NCBI RefSeq assembly: GCF_003014695.1
Contig: NZ_PYAS01000018.1
Location: 1-64,000, forward strand
From: Dyadobacter jiangsuensis
Lineage (GTDB): Bacteria; Bacteroidota; Bacteroidia; Cytophagales; Spirosomataceae
Length of the DNA: 64,000 nucleotides
Direction of reading: 5' to 3'
Each line of letters starts with the position of its first letter. The first letter of the stretch is position 1. The translations under genes and the position numbers were made by a program. Shown piece after piece: positions 16,427-23,950 of this stretch. The notes beneath the pieces are model-generated. The model ran no database searches, was not told the DNA's origin, and was given only the letters and a program-made list of their open reading frames with translations.

Positions 16427-16993
16427 ATGTCAACCATTTCATCATCCGCAGAAGCAAAAACAAACGAAACAGTGGACCGGAAACAGCTATTGCACGAACT
16501 CGACCAAACCGAGCAGGACTTTTACTCGATCCTCGCCGCATTGAATCCCCGGCAGATAAATCTTGTCCCGTTTGAAGGCAGCTGGACAGCCGGCCAGGTC
16601 GCTGAACACATCCTGATGTCCGAATCAGGCATTCCGGAAACAGTACTAGGCTCGACCGAAGACACCGCCAGACCGGTAGCACAATACGTACCCGTGATCG
16701 AATCGATATTTCTCGATTTCACAGCCAAATACCAGGCGCCGGAGTTCATTATCCCGTCGGCAGGGCCGCACGATCAACAGCAGTTGCTCGATGCATTCAA
16801 AGCCGAGCGTGCCGCAATCCGCGAGATTGCGGCCAACGAAGACCTCACACTTACCTGCACGGATTTTGAATTCCCGCAGATCGCCAATCTCACCCGCTGG
16901 GAATGGCTGCAATTTGTGCTCTGCCATTCGAAAAGGCATACCCGCCAGTTGCGCAACATTTCGGAAAAAGTTAGCGGACCATCCGATATCTGA
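16427..16993 (+). CDS. DinB family protein (188 aa)
   Basis: A third DinB-type four-helix protein. After a short Ser/Ala/Thr-rich leader, the domain begins RKQLLHELDQTEQDFYSILAALNP. Candidate metal ligands are the His in GQVAEHILMSE (first helix pair) and two His residues in LCHSKRHTRQLRNI near the C-terminus. This His set is the full three-ligand pattern, unlike the copy at 7.1 kb. The same family includes YfiT-like metal hydrolases and bacillithiol or mycothiol S-transferases, so a thiol-linked detoxification role is possible. It is cytoplasmic and follows the SRPBCC gene by 41 bases. Confidence 0.86.
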   Translation: MSTISSSAEAKTNETVDRKQLLHELDQTEQDFYSILAALNPRQINLVPFEGSWTAGQVAEHILMSESGIPETVLGSTEDTARPVAQYVPVIESIFLDFTAKYQAPEFIIPSAGPHDQQQLLDAFKAERAAIREIAANEDLTLTCTDFEFPQIANLTRWEWLQFVLCHSKRHTRQLRNISEKVSGPSDI

Positions 16994-17042
16994 TAGCTCA
17001 AAGATTGATAACTTGCGGACTCATTTTTACTATCCAAGTGCT

Positions 17043-17528
17043 ATGTTCCGTAAGTTCTCATTCTTGTTATTATTGATAGTCGGCATGTCGAACGGCTACG
17101 CCCAGGTTGCTGCTACCAGTAAAAAAATAGCTCCCTTTCAGATCAGGCTGGTAAATGGCCAGCAATACACCTCGTCGCAGCTCGCGGCCGGGCCGGTGGT
17201 ACTCATCTATTTTTCACCGGATTGCGAACACTGCCAGAGCTTCACCAAAGATTTGCTGAAAAACTCCAACGTGGTTGCCAACAAGCAAGTAGTTATGGTC
17301 ACATTCCAGGCCATGGACATGCTGAAACCTTTTGTGAGCCAATACAGCCTCGGTACTTACCCGAATTTCAAAGTGGGTACGGAAGGCACTTCCTACCTCG
17401 TGCAGCGCTACTACCAGATCCGCTCGTTCCCTTATATTGCCATTTACGACAAAAAAGGAAACCTCGTGAGGACATTCGAGGGCGAACAGCCGCACGCCGA
17501 GATTTTCAAGGCATTGAAGCAGATCTAA
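17043..17528 (+). CDS. Secreted thioredoxin-like protein
   Basis: A 161-residue periplasmic thioredoxin-fold protein. A signal peptide (about 1-20, ending NGYA-Q) precedes the domain. The redox motif is C61-E-H-C64 in YFSPDCEHCQSF, close to the TlpA/AhpC-like arrangement. The cis-Pro comes in QIRSFPYIAIYDKKG. It therefore probably reduces or oxidises disulfides of exported proteins. I start at the ATG at 17043, since the longer frame runs through the preceding DinB gene. It ends eight bases before the stop of the convergent enolase-superfamily gene. Confidence 0.88.
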   Translation: MFRKFSFLLLLIVGMSNGYAQVAATSKKIAPFQIRLVNGQQYTSSQLAAGPVVLIYFSPDCEHCQSFTKDLLKNSNVVANKQVVMVTFQAMDMLKPFVSQYSLGTYPNFKVGTEGTSYLVQRYYQIRSFPYIAIYDKKGNLVRTFEGEQPHAEIFKALKQI

Positions 17529-17536
17529 TAGCTGTT

Positions 17537-18979
17537 TCAACCGGCGAACATCGCTTCATAATGCGCAGAAGGAGCTAAAATCCCGCCGCTTTGAGCGTAA
17601 AACGACTTGTCGGTGAGATATACCCCTTTCTGCGTTTTCGTCCAGCTGCCATTCGCCATCGGATGGAAAGTCGCGAGCTTGTCCCAGTTCTTATAATATT
17701 GATGGCCGTTCGTTTCCTGCAAGCCTACCGACATTCCGGGGAAAGGCTGCAAACGGGCGGCCACATTTTTGTTCCAGTCGACCAGGATAGGATTCACCGT
17801 GAGGTCGGCGCAGAAGCAAGGGACCTTTTTCTCGTAGGCCAGCTGGGTGATTTTCATGGTCATACTCAGCGTTTTGGCAATGGCTTTCACCGCAATCGCG
17901 GAATACCCTAGCTCAATGCGGTGTGCGGCATCTTCCACCGTGTGCGCGCTTTCGTCGGCGGCCACGCGCACACCCAGGTCGCCCACGAAGGCCTCGTTGC
18001 TTTCCTCAAAAGGCTCCTCAATCACCGCGATCTGATCGAATGCACCGATCTTTTTGGCATGATCCAGAAAGCGGAGCAGCGTTTCCTTCTTCTCGTAACG
18101 GCCATTCGCATCGAAATAGTAAGGAATCTTCCCGTTTTGGGTATAAGGCGTCTCGTAATGACCGATCGCCTTGTGCACGGCAGTCAGAAAGGCGATATCC
18201 TTCTCGATCATCTCCTGCTGCGTTCCCGCCGCACCGGTTTTGAGTTTTAATATAAAATAACCTTCATCGGCCGCCTGCTTGATGCGTTCCGGCGAGGTAC
18301 CGACTGCAAACGAAGGGATACTCGCCACTTTCTCATGCCGGTAAGAAAGCCCGGGCCGGTAAGCGGCAGGTACCATTTCATCAAACTGCTTCATGCCGTT
18401 CTCCTGCGAATAAAGCAGCCACGCGGCATTGTCCACGCACACGAGGGCATTCAATGCAAAGGTCTTCCGCAGATCGGGGTTGCCGGTGATTTTCTTACCG
18501 TAGGCAAGTACTTCGGGTAAAATATCATCGAGTAGTTGCACCGGGTCGGTGAACGACGTCCATTTGATCAGCTGCAAAGCATGCTCGCTCATGGCGTACA
18601 TCAACGCATTACCGGCGCTTTCAGAATGGGCGGCGAAAACCTTCGAATCCGACCATAACACGCCTTGCGTACCCAGCCCTACTTTGCGGGCACCCGAATC
18701 GGATTCCAGCATGGCAATGGCCTGCCAGCTGTCGGTAATGGCGCTGCCTTTGAAACGGTAGGGATTCAGCGGCTCCCGCTCAAAGTTGGAGCTGACATTC
18801 TTGATGGTAATTTTCTTCACGGCTGGCTTCGAAAATGGGTTCGGGAATTGGTTTTCAGGTGCAAACATGCCGGCCGCAGCCAGGATACCCGCTCGGCGGG
18901 CAAATTCGCGTCGGGAGAAATGTTCAGGTTTTCCGGAAATCATGGGTTTGGAAATGTGTTTCAATTGATCAGACTTCAT
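17537..18979 (-). CDS. TAT-exported enolase-superfamily (mandelate racemase-like) protein
   Basis: A 480-residue enzyme of the enolase superfamily, whose members abstract a proton next to a carboxylate using a metal-bound intermediate. After a twin-arginine leader (SRREFARRAGILAAAG, about 22-37), the catalytic barrel shows a Lys pair in ILKLKTG and three metal-ligand positions: YYFDANGRY, IEEPF and VAADESAH. A further Lys lies in AVKAIAKTL. The early FKGSAITDSW segment is the capping domain. The substrate is unknown; mandelate-racemase/muconate-lactonizing relatives include sugar-acid dehydratases and dipeptide epimerases. Periplasmic export of an enolase-superfamily member is a noteworthy feature of this gene. 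No dedicated sugar-catabolic gene adjoins it. Confidence 0.85.
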   Translation of the reverse strand: MKSDQLKHISKPMISGKPEHFSRREFARRAGILAAAGMFAPENQFPNPFSKPAVKKITIKNVSSNFEREPLNPYRFKGSAITDSWQAIAMLESDSGARKVGLGTQGVLWSDSKVFAAHSESAGNALMYAMSEHALQLIKWTSFTDPVQLLDDILPEVLAYGKKITGNPDLRKTFALNALVCVDNAAWLLYSQENGMKQFDEMVPAAYRPGLSYRHEKVASIPSFAVGTSPERIKQAADEGYFILKLKTGAAGTQQEMIEKDIAFLTAVHKAIGHYETPYTQNGKIPYYFDANGRYEKKETLLRFLDHAKKIGAFDQIAVIEEPFEESNEAFVGDLGVRVAADESAHTVEDAAHRIELGYSAIAVKAIAKTLSMTMKITQLAYEKKVPCFCADLTVNPILVDWNKNVAARLQPFPGMSVGLQETNGHQYYKNWDKLATFHPMANGSWTKTQKGVYLTDKSFYAQSGGILAPSAHYEAMFAG

Positions 18980-19039
18980 AAAAGCCCGCTACCCTGATCC
19001 AATATCTGAATTTTATCCAGCTTTAATAAATTAAAATAC

Positions 19040-19081
19040 TAATTAAAACAAAACCAGCCGACTTCTTGGGAAGCCGGCTGG
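19040..19081 (-). terminator. Rho-independent terminator (minus strand)
   Basis: The arms CCAGCCGACTTC (19054-19065) and GAAGCCGGCTGG (19070-19081) pair with one mismatch position. The plus-strand AATTAAAACAAAA at 19040-19053 becomes a U-rich tail on the minus-strand RNA. It ends the transcript of the 106-residue gene, 27 bases past its stop codon. Confidence 0.8.
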
Positions 19082-19107
19082 CAGGTAATAACAACATTCA
19101 TTCCACA

Positions 19108-19428
19108 TCAACCCATCATGGCCATCAGTGTGTCGATCGATTCGATTTCCCGATCGCTACAAGTAACCTGGCGCCGAACCACCTGAATCGTAAATACCTT
19201 AGTCCTCATTTTATAGGTGACCGTTTCAAACAAGACATCAAAAAGAAAATCGATCGCATACCAAAGCGAACGCCCATTCGCCCACGCTGCTTCAACCTGA
19301 ACAATGTATGACGTGGAAGAATCGCCGGGATAGGCTTCTTCGAGTTTGATACTGTCCAGGGGGCGTCCCAAATCCGCGCAACGCGCACTGAACGGCTCCA
19401 AAGCTTTCATCAATTCTGCTCTATCCAT
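19108..19428 (-). CDS. Hypothetical partner of a HEPN-like gene (106 aa)
   Basis: I do not recognise the family. The product is a compact alpha/beta-looking protein of 106 residues (SYIVQVEAAWANGRSLWYAIDFLFDVLFETVTYKMR in its centre) without a signal peptide. Its start overlaps the end of the upstream HEPN-like frame by 19 bases, so both were built to be translated from one message. Paired small genes of this kind often form toxin-antitoxin or nucleotidyltransferase-HEPN modules, but I see no nucleotidyltransferase motif (no GSxxxG) here. It ends at a strong terminator. Whether it still matters is doubtful because the upstream partner is frameshifted. Confidence 0.6.
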   Translation of the reverse strand: MDRAELMKALEPFSARCADLGRPLDSIKLEEAYPGDSSTSYIVQVEAAWANGRSLWYAIDFLFDVLFETVTYKMRTKVFTIQVVRRQVTCSDREIESIDTLMAMMG

Positions 19429-19861
19429 GCTAGTATTCCGTTATGGTTTGACAATAAATTCAGCAAATTCCTCATATCCTCCTCAGCCACGTGCCCACAA
19501 GGCACGTATCTGGCCTTTTCGTTCCAGGCATCAAAAAGTAGCCCATTAGCTTTGGCAAGTGCCGGATGCAACGCTTTCTCGTCCTCGAATTTGTTTTTTA
19601 GCCCACTAAAAACAAGCAAGTTGATCAGATTATGCGTTTTCACCGCGCTCCGGATATCCCTGATCCCCTGTAATGAGTGTGCCGCGCTCTCGTCAAACAG
19701 ATTGGGTATCCCGAATCGCTCGGATATTTTCGCTTTAAGGGTCAGTTCGGCGCTGTACCTGCAAGGTAAAAGGCGCCGTCGAACATTCTCTCATTGTACA
19801 AGACGACTGCCTCTTTAAGTCTTTGCCTGGCAATGGCACGTATGGATTGAGGGTTGATCAT
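19410..19861 (-). pseudogene. HEPN-domain-like gene disrupted by a one-base frameshift
   Basis: From the ATG at 19861 the frame encodes INPQSIRAIARQRLKEAVVL and then RMFDGAFYLAG before a TGA at 19742. From 19757 the neighbouring frame continues YSAELTLKAKISERFGIPNL and on to WIEQN at 19410. Joined, they give a HEPN-like protein of about 150 residues with the typical FYLAGYSAEL..KA pattern. A single missing T (GGTAC where GGTTAC would restore the frame) near 19757 explains the break. The usual HEPN RNase motif R-x4-6-H is not evident; RNLLNLLSNH has a longer spacing. It overlaps the downstream partner gene by 19 bases. A sequencing error cannot be excluded. Confidence 0.75.
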
Positions 19862-20037
19862 AGTGTTGTGGTACAGTGTTCTCCCACAAACGAACAAAAC
19901 TTTTCTGAGATTGCAAAGCGAAAACTGAAATTATAACCACAGTTATATTGCTGATTATCTTTTAATTAACCAAAAAAAATCATTCCAACTTAATTAATTT
20001 CAACTCATTTCCGAGAAAACGTCCAACAAAAACATCT

Positions 20038-20205
20038 GCGGTTCGATGTTGAATATACGTCCGAACTCCCCGCATCACCCAATAGCGTGCCTACTACCGA
20101 CGCGTTGCCTATCACCGATGAAAACGCCGCACCAAAAAGCGGTTCGAGCGCCTTGGCCATATCCGAAGCTGAGTTTACCGCTAGGCCCGTGGGTTTAAGT
20201 TTGGT
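20038..20205 (-). pseudogene. Remnant of an Nramp metal-ion transporter gene
   Basis: In the minus-strand frame, TKLKPTGLAVNSASDMAKAL is followed by EPLFGAAFSSVIGNASVVGT and LLGD. These two pieces match two neighbouring stretches of Nramp/MntH-family divalent-metal transporters as I recall them (a SAxDMAxALEPLxG segment and a GAAFSSxxGNAxxGGTLLGDA segment). About 15 residues that normally separate them appear to be missing at the shared FG. There is no start codon and no rest of the gene. It therefore looks like a decayed fragment left downstream of the LacI gene. The match is from memory and needs a protein search. Confidence 0.5.
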
Positions 20206-20224
20206 ATTTCCATTTTCAGGAAAA

Positions 20225-21283
20225 TTAATTCTGATAGAACTCGTAATTCTCCTTCGTGACGATATCGATGGGCATGTAGTTCTGCTTCGTGACGGGCGCA
20301 TTCACGACGAGCGTCTGGTAAAGTGCCATCATGCCGCGGTAGCCCTGGTCGTCGGGACGGTGGCAGATCAGGAAATCGATCACATTGTCTTCCAGGTAAT
20401 CCACGTTTTCCCGCACAAAATCATAGCCGATCAGCGAGACGTGCGTACGGTGACTGTTTTTCAGGAAAGATGCGACCGTATGCACGCGCGAGTTGGTCAC
20501 AAACGCCGCACCGATGTCCTTATTTAAATGGAACACATAGGTAAGGTGCCGGGCCACCGATTGGTAATCCGTTTCGCGGATATCGATCCGCACAATCTCG
20601 TTCGGCTGGTTATTGTCGTTGAAATACGCCCTGAAACCATCCTCAATTTCGAGGTAATTGTAATTGTCGATCTCCTTGGAGATATTGATGATCAGCACTT
20701 TTTTCTCCGGTTCGAGGCGATAAGTGAGGAGCTTCGCACCCACGTACCCGCTCTTGCGCAGGTGCGGGCCTATGTACGTAAGGCTGTGCAGGTCGGGAAT
20801 ATCGGAATCGATGAAAACGTACGGGACCTTCCGTCGCACGCATTCTGCCGCAAACTTCCGGGTTTCCTCGATAAAGGAAGGGGAAATCAGGATGCCGTGA
20901 AAACCGGCGTCCAGCACGACCCTGATCTGGTCGGCAAACGAATCCTTATCATTCAGATCAAACAGAAAAACCTGCACCTGTACGCCATATTGCTTCATTT
21001 CTGCCTCCGCCCGGCGTATCCCGTTCAGCGGAGCCGACCAGAAATCCGTTTCTTCCGACACGTCGGGGATTAATGCGGCGAGGCTGATGATCTTTTTGGA
21101 AGCCAGCCGGCTGGCCAGGATGTTGGGCTGATAGTCCATCTCCTTGATGATCGCATTGATCTTCGCCTTGGTTTTCTCCGAAACGCCCGTTCGGTTATGC
21201 AGCACGCGATCGACCGTAGCAGTGGAGACATTGGCGCGCCTGGCAATTTCCTTCACGCCGAACAATTCGTTCTCTTTTTCCAT
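20225..21283 (-). CDS. LacI family transcriptional regulator
   Basis: A 352-residue one-component regulator. The N-terminal helix-turn-helix (FGVKEIARRANVSTATVDRVLHNRTGVSEKT, residues about 8-38, with a hinge helix in NILASRLASKK) binds DNA. The remainder is a periplasmic-binding-protein-like ligand domain with ALIPDVSEETDFWSA and GILISPSFIEET. Relatives of the Bacteroidota type regulate sugar genes, but no sugar pathway adjoins it; only a transporter remnant lies downstream. An inverted repeat at 21315-21356 is 32 bases upstream of the start and could be its own operator. It is cytoplasmic. Confidence 0.9.
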   Translation of the reverse strand: MEKENELFGVKEIARRANVSTATVDRVLHNRTGVSEKTKAKINAIIKEMDYQPNILASRLASKKIISLAALIPDVSEETDFWSAPLNGIRRAEAEMKQYGVQVQVFLFDLNDKDSFADQIRVVLDAGFHGILISPSFIEETRKFAAECVRRKVPYVFIDSDIPDLHSLTYIGPHLRKSGYVGAKLLTYRLEPEKKVLIINISKEIDNYNYLEIEDGFRAYFNDNNQPNEIVRIDIRETDYQSVARHLTYVFHLNKDIGAAFVTNSRVHTVASFLKNSHRTHVSLIGYDFVRENVDYLEDNVIDFLICHRPDDQGYRGMMALYQTLVVNAPVTKQNYMPIDIVTKENYEFYQN

Positions 21284-21314
21284 TCAAATGTTTTGTTCGA
21301 AGGGATAAATATAG

Positions 21315-21356
21315 GCGTTGCACGGGCATTCCTGCAAGGAAATAACCGTGCAACGC
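21315..21356. promoter_or_regulatory. Inverted repeat: terminator or LacI operator
   Basis: GCGTTGCACGG (21315-21325) and CCGTGCAACGC (21346-21356) are perfect 11-base complements. The loop holds a near-palindrome, TTCCTGCAAGGAA. It lies after the GtrA stop and before the LacI start, both on the minus strand. A short AT-rich tail favours a terminator for GtrA; the TTGCA/TGCAA symmetry would also suit a LacI-type site. Confidence 0.5.
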
Positions 21357-21419
21357 ACTATTCATCGGGGTTAAAAGGACTATTCACCCAGCATTTACCG
21401 TCACGGTGCCGGAAATACC

Positions 21420-21908
21420 TCAGATACCGAGCAGCTTTTTCAACCGGTCATAGAAGCCGGTATCCCGGAAAGTAAACTGCTTGTGCAAAATATAATTACT
21501 TAAAAAGCTTGCGCCCATCGCCGCCACCTGTGAAAACAGTTTGTTCAAATTCACTTCCTTCACTGAAAAAGGAATCAGAAAGTTGAAAACACCAAGCCAC
21601 GATTTGGAAAGCTCATACAAAATGGCGGAACCGTAAACGGTGATCAGGCAGGAAAGAATTGAAACCAATATGAACTTGACGATCTGCCGCCTGCTCTGCG
21701 CCGTATTTTTGGCATTAAAGGCAAACAGCCTTGTCAGAAAATAACCCACAACAAACGAAAACCAGTAACCGGCAAACAATGCACTCTTATAGGAAATAGT
21801 AAACCATTCCTGTAAAATTGTGGCAACCAGCAGATTGGAAAACGCACCGGTAGCGGCAACAATGAAATAGGCAAAAAGATCGCGACGATTAAACAGTTGG
21901 TCGGCCAT
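21420..21908 (-). CDS. GtrA family membrane protein
   Basis: A 162-residue inner-membrane protein with four predicted helices and the GtrA/DPMS-like pattern: FIVAATGAFSNLLVATIL in helix 1, YWFSFVVGYFLTRLFAFN in helix 2, and a final ASFLSNYILHKQFTFR, the family's most conserved segment. GtrA proteins flip or transport polyprenyl-phosphate-linked sugars for cell-surface polysaccharides or exist as stand-alone proteins. The region between helices 3 and 4 is a longer polar loop than usual. No glycosyltransferase gene is adjacent. The gene stands alone between the LacI regulator and a divergent VOC gene, with 99 bases between them. Confidence 0.88.
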   Translation of the reverse strand: MADQLFNRRDLFAYFIVAATGAFSNLLVATILQEWFTISYKSALFAGYWFSFVVGYFLTRLFAFNAKNTAQSRRQIVKFILVSILSCLITVYGSAILYELSKSWLGVFNFLIPFSVKEVNLNKLFSQVAAMGASFLSNYILHKQFTFRDTGFYDRLKKLLGI

Positions 21909-22007
21909 AAAACGGGTTTCTGAGTCGCCAAGTTAATCTTGGATCCGAATTAAATTGTCAATAGATCTGGTCTGGCTGCAAAAATTCCTCCACTAACCTT
22001 CAACTAT

Positions 22008-22421
22008 ATGATGAATAATCCGGCAATCCATTGTATCGCTCCCTGTTTCATTGTCAGAAATGTCCCGGCGGCCCTGGCATTTTACCGCGACTTCCTCGGT
22101 TTTGAGATTACATTCCAGGGCCCGAGCGAAAACGACATTTTCTTCGGGATCGTGGAGCGCGGCGCGGCGATGATCATGATGAAAGCTGTCGGCATAGAAC
22201 CCGTACCCAACCATACACGTGATATCAAACAAGGCATTATGCGATGGGACGCTTATATGTACGTACCCGACCCCGACGCGCTCGCGGCCGAATTTGCGTC
22301 ACGGAATGTAACTTTCTTTCTACCTATCTGCGACAATGACGACAACTTGCGCGGGTTCGAGGTGAAGGATGCAGATGGATATTTGCTGTATTTTGGGAGG
22401 CCTAATAAAAGTGACCAGTAA
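22008..22421 (+). CDS. VOC family protein (bleomycin-resistance-like)
   Basis: A 137-residue VOC-fold protein with two repeats: IAPCFIVRNVPAALAFYRDFLGFEI and, after a loop, MYVPDPDALAAEFASRNVTF, ending in GFEVKDADGYLLYFGRPN. The Glu in GFEVKDADGYLLYFG is the usual metal-binding position of the C-terminal repeat. The family spans bleomycin-binding proteins, fosfomycin-resistance enzymes and lyases, and nothing here singles out one. It is cytoplasmic. It precedes a small membrane-protein gene by 25 bases. Confidence 0.85.
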   Translation: MMNNPAIHCIAPCFIVRNVPAALAFYRDFLGFEITFQGPSENDIFFGIVERGAAMIMMKAVGIEPVPNHTRDIKQGIMRWDAYMYVPDPDALAAEFASRNVTFFLPICDNDDNLRGFEVKDADGYLLYFGRPNKSDQ

Positions 22422-22446
22422 TTTTGTATTCCAACCCATCTGTTAA

Positions 22447-22695
22447 ATGAAAAACTCTCGGCTAATACAACTAGGCCTGCTTGTATTCAGTATATTATTA
22501 TACCTCGTCTTGATTATTTGTGTGCTGGGAATACTTTTGATGTTAACCGGAGGTGGCCACATGACCGTTCCGATTGAAGAGTACTACCCGGTGGTCGGTG
22601 TAGGAATATTGACCGGTCTGATACTAAAAGTGGTGTCCAGGATTCGTAAAAACCTGAAAGCAAAACAACTGACGGATAACTCAGACGAGTATTAG
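22447..22695 (+). CDS. Small membrane protein, unknown function
   Basis: An 82-residue protein with two hydrophobic helices (about 8-35 and 46-62) separated by GGGHMTVPIEEYYPVV, which would lie outside the membrane. The C-terminus is basic then acidic (RIRKNLKAKQLTDNSDEY), suggesting a cytoplasmic tail. I recognise no family. It follows the VOC gene by 25 bases, which suggests co-transcription. About 250 bases of sequence with no gene I can support follow before the bestrophin gene; this includes a promoter near 22864. Confidence 0.55.
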   Translation: MKNSRLIQLGLLVFSILLYLVLIICVLGILLMLTGGGHMTVPIEEYYPVVGVGILTGLILKVVSRIRKNLKAKQLTDNSDEY

Positions 22696-22863
22696 CGATC
22701 ACTTTGCTTTTCATTGGCCGTTTCCTGAGCTAATCATTAGATAGCCTCTCCAAACGCTTCTAACCCTCACAATCTGCAACCTGCTCACTTTCGAAATCTT
22801 CAAACACATGGAATTTTATTGGAAAACGGCACTGCATTTGCTCAAAGAGGTAGCCGAATCGCC

Positions 22864-22893
22864 TTGACAATTGTCTCGGAAGCGATTTGTTTG
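22864..22893 (+). promoter_or_regulatory. Candidate Bacteroidota promoter (TTG-N19-TTTGTTTG)
   Basis: TTG at 22864-22866 is followed by exactly 19 bases and then TTTGTTTG (22886-22893). This fits the Bacteroidota TTG-N19-TAnnTTTG consensus except for T instead of A at the second position of the -7 box. The bestrophin start lies 48 bases downstream of the -7 box, a usual leader length. Confidence 0.5.
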
Positions 22894-22941
22894 CATTTTA
22901 GGAGCTGAAAACTAGTCACTCTTATCACTCAATAGCTCCTT

Positions 22942-23943
22942 ATGTACATCAACCGTTACCTCTCACCTGTTATCGTCTACTACTATTCCTGGCGAATGGT
23001 CCTGTTTTCAATCGCTACGGGTTCCATCGCCATTTTTGTATACGACTACCTCGATTGGAAATGGGTCGCGATCCCCTGGCTTCCCGTGTCGCTCGTCGGT
23101 ACGGCTACGGCATTTTTTGTAGGTTTTAAAAACAACCAGTCATACGACCGCAGCTGGGAAGCCCGCAAAGTGTGGGGCGCCATTACCAACCATAGCCGGT
23201 CGTTCAGCGCCGCGGTGCGCTCTTTTACGACCTGTTCGCCCGACTCGGACAACATTTCTGCTGCCCAAGAAAATCGCATCATCATATACAGGCACATTGC
23301 GTGGTTGTACGCGTTGAAGAACACCATGGTACAAAGGACCAACTGGGAGCACACCGACCGCGCGAGTGAACGCCAGCGCAAGGCATTCAGGCGCTCGCAA
23401 GTACCTTGTGACGTGGAAATCGCGAAACACCTGCCCGAGGCCGAGCTTGCATCGATCAAAGACAAAAAGAACCAGGCGACACAGATCCTCGACCTGCAAT
23501 CGCAGCACATTCGCGACCTTCGCCGCGCCGGCTCGCTCGATACCTATCAGCATGTCGCTTTACAAGACCTCATTTCAAAACTCTATGACGAGCAAGGCAA
23601 AAGCGAAAGGATCAAAAACACGCCATTCCCGCGCCAGTATGCGACCACTTCCATGCTTTTTATATTCATATTCATGACGTTACTGCCATTCGGCCTGCTG
23701 CCTCAATTCGTGGATTTGGGCGAGAAGTATATGTTTTTGCTGATTCCTTTTAACATGATCGTATCATGGGTTTTCATGTTCATGGAATACGTGGGCGATA
23801 TCAGCGAAAACCCGTTTGAAGGCCTGCTGAACGACACGCCCATCAGCACCATTATCCGCAATATCGAAATAGACCTGAAAGAAATGCTCGACGAAACCGA
23901 CCTGCCTGCGAAGTTTTCGAGCTACTCGGGAACCCTGTTCTAG
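22942..23943 (+). CDS. Bestrophin family ion channel protein
   Basis: A 333-residue bacterial bestrophin (UPF0187/YneE-like). Homologous proteins form pentameric channels in the inner membrane, for anions in eukaryotes and mostly cations in the studied bacterial member. The hallmark N-terminal block appears as TATAFFVGFKNNQSYDRSWEARKVWGAITNHSR, and the neck helix regions follow. The late TM segment TTSMLFIFIFMTLLPFGLLP and the acidic stretch EYVGDISENPFEGLLNDTPI match the family's conserved C-terminal half. It is transcribed from the promoter at 22864. Its gene ends eight bases before the stop of the large convergent ABC permease gene. Confidence 0.9.
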   Translation: MYINRYLSPVIVYYYSWRMVLFSIATGSIAIFVYDYLDWKWVAIPWLPVSLVGTATAFFVGFKNNQSYDRSWEARKVWGAITNHSRSFSAAVRSFTTCSPDSDNISAAQENRIIIYRHIAWLYALKNTMVQRTNWEHTDRASERQRKAFRRSQVPCDVEIAKHLPEAELASIKDKKNQATQILDLQSQHIRDLRRAGSLDTYQHVALQDLISKLYDEQGKSERIKNTPFPRQYATTSMLFIFIFMTLLPFGLLPQFVDLGEKYMFLLIPFNMIVSWVFMFMEYVGDISENPFEGLLNDTPISTIIRNIEIDLKEMLDETDLPAKFSSYSGTLF

Positions 23944-23950
23944 CATTCAA

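Noticed and set aside
19742..19861. Programmed ribosomal frameshift in the HEPN-like gene
   Set aside because: The junction GCAGGTACAGC is not a slippery heptamer and no stimulatory structure is evident, so mutation or sequencing error is preferred.
22809..22868. 19-codon ORF (MEFYWKTALHLLKEVAESP)
   Set aside because: Too short and without conserved context; it overlaps the promoter candidate for the bestrophin gene.
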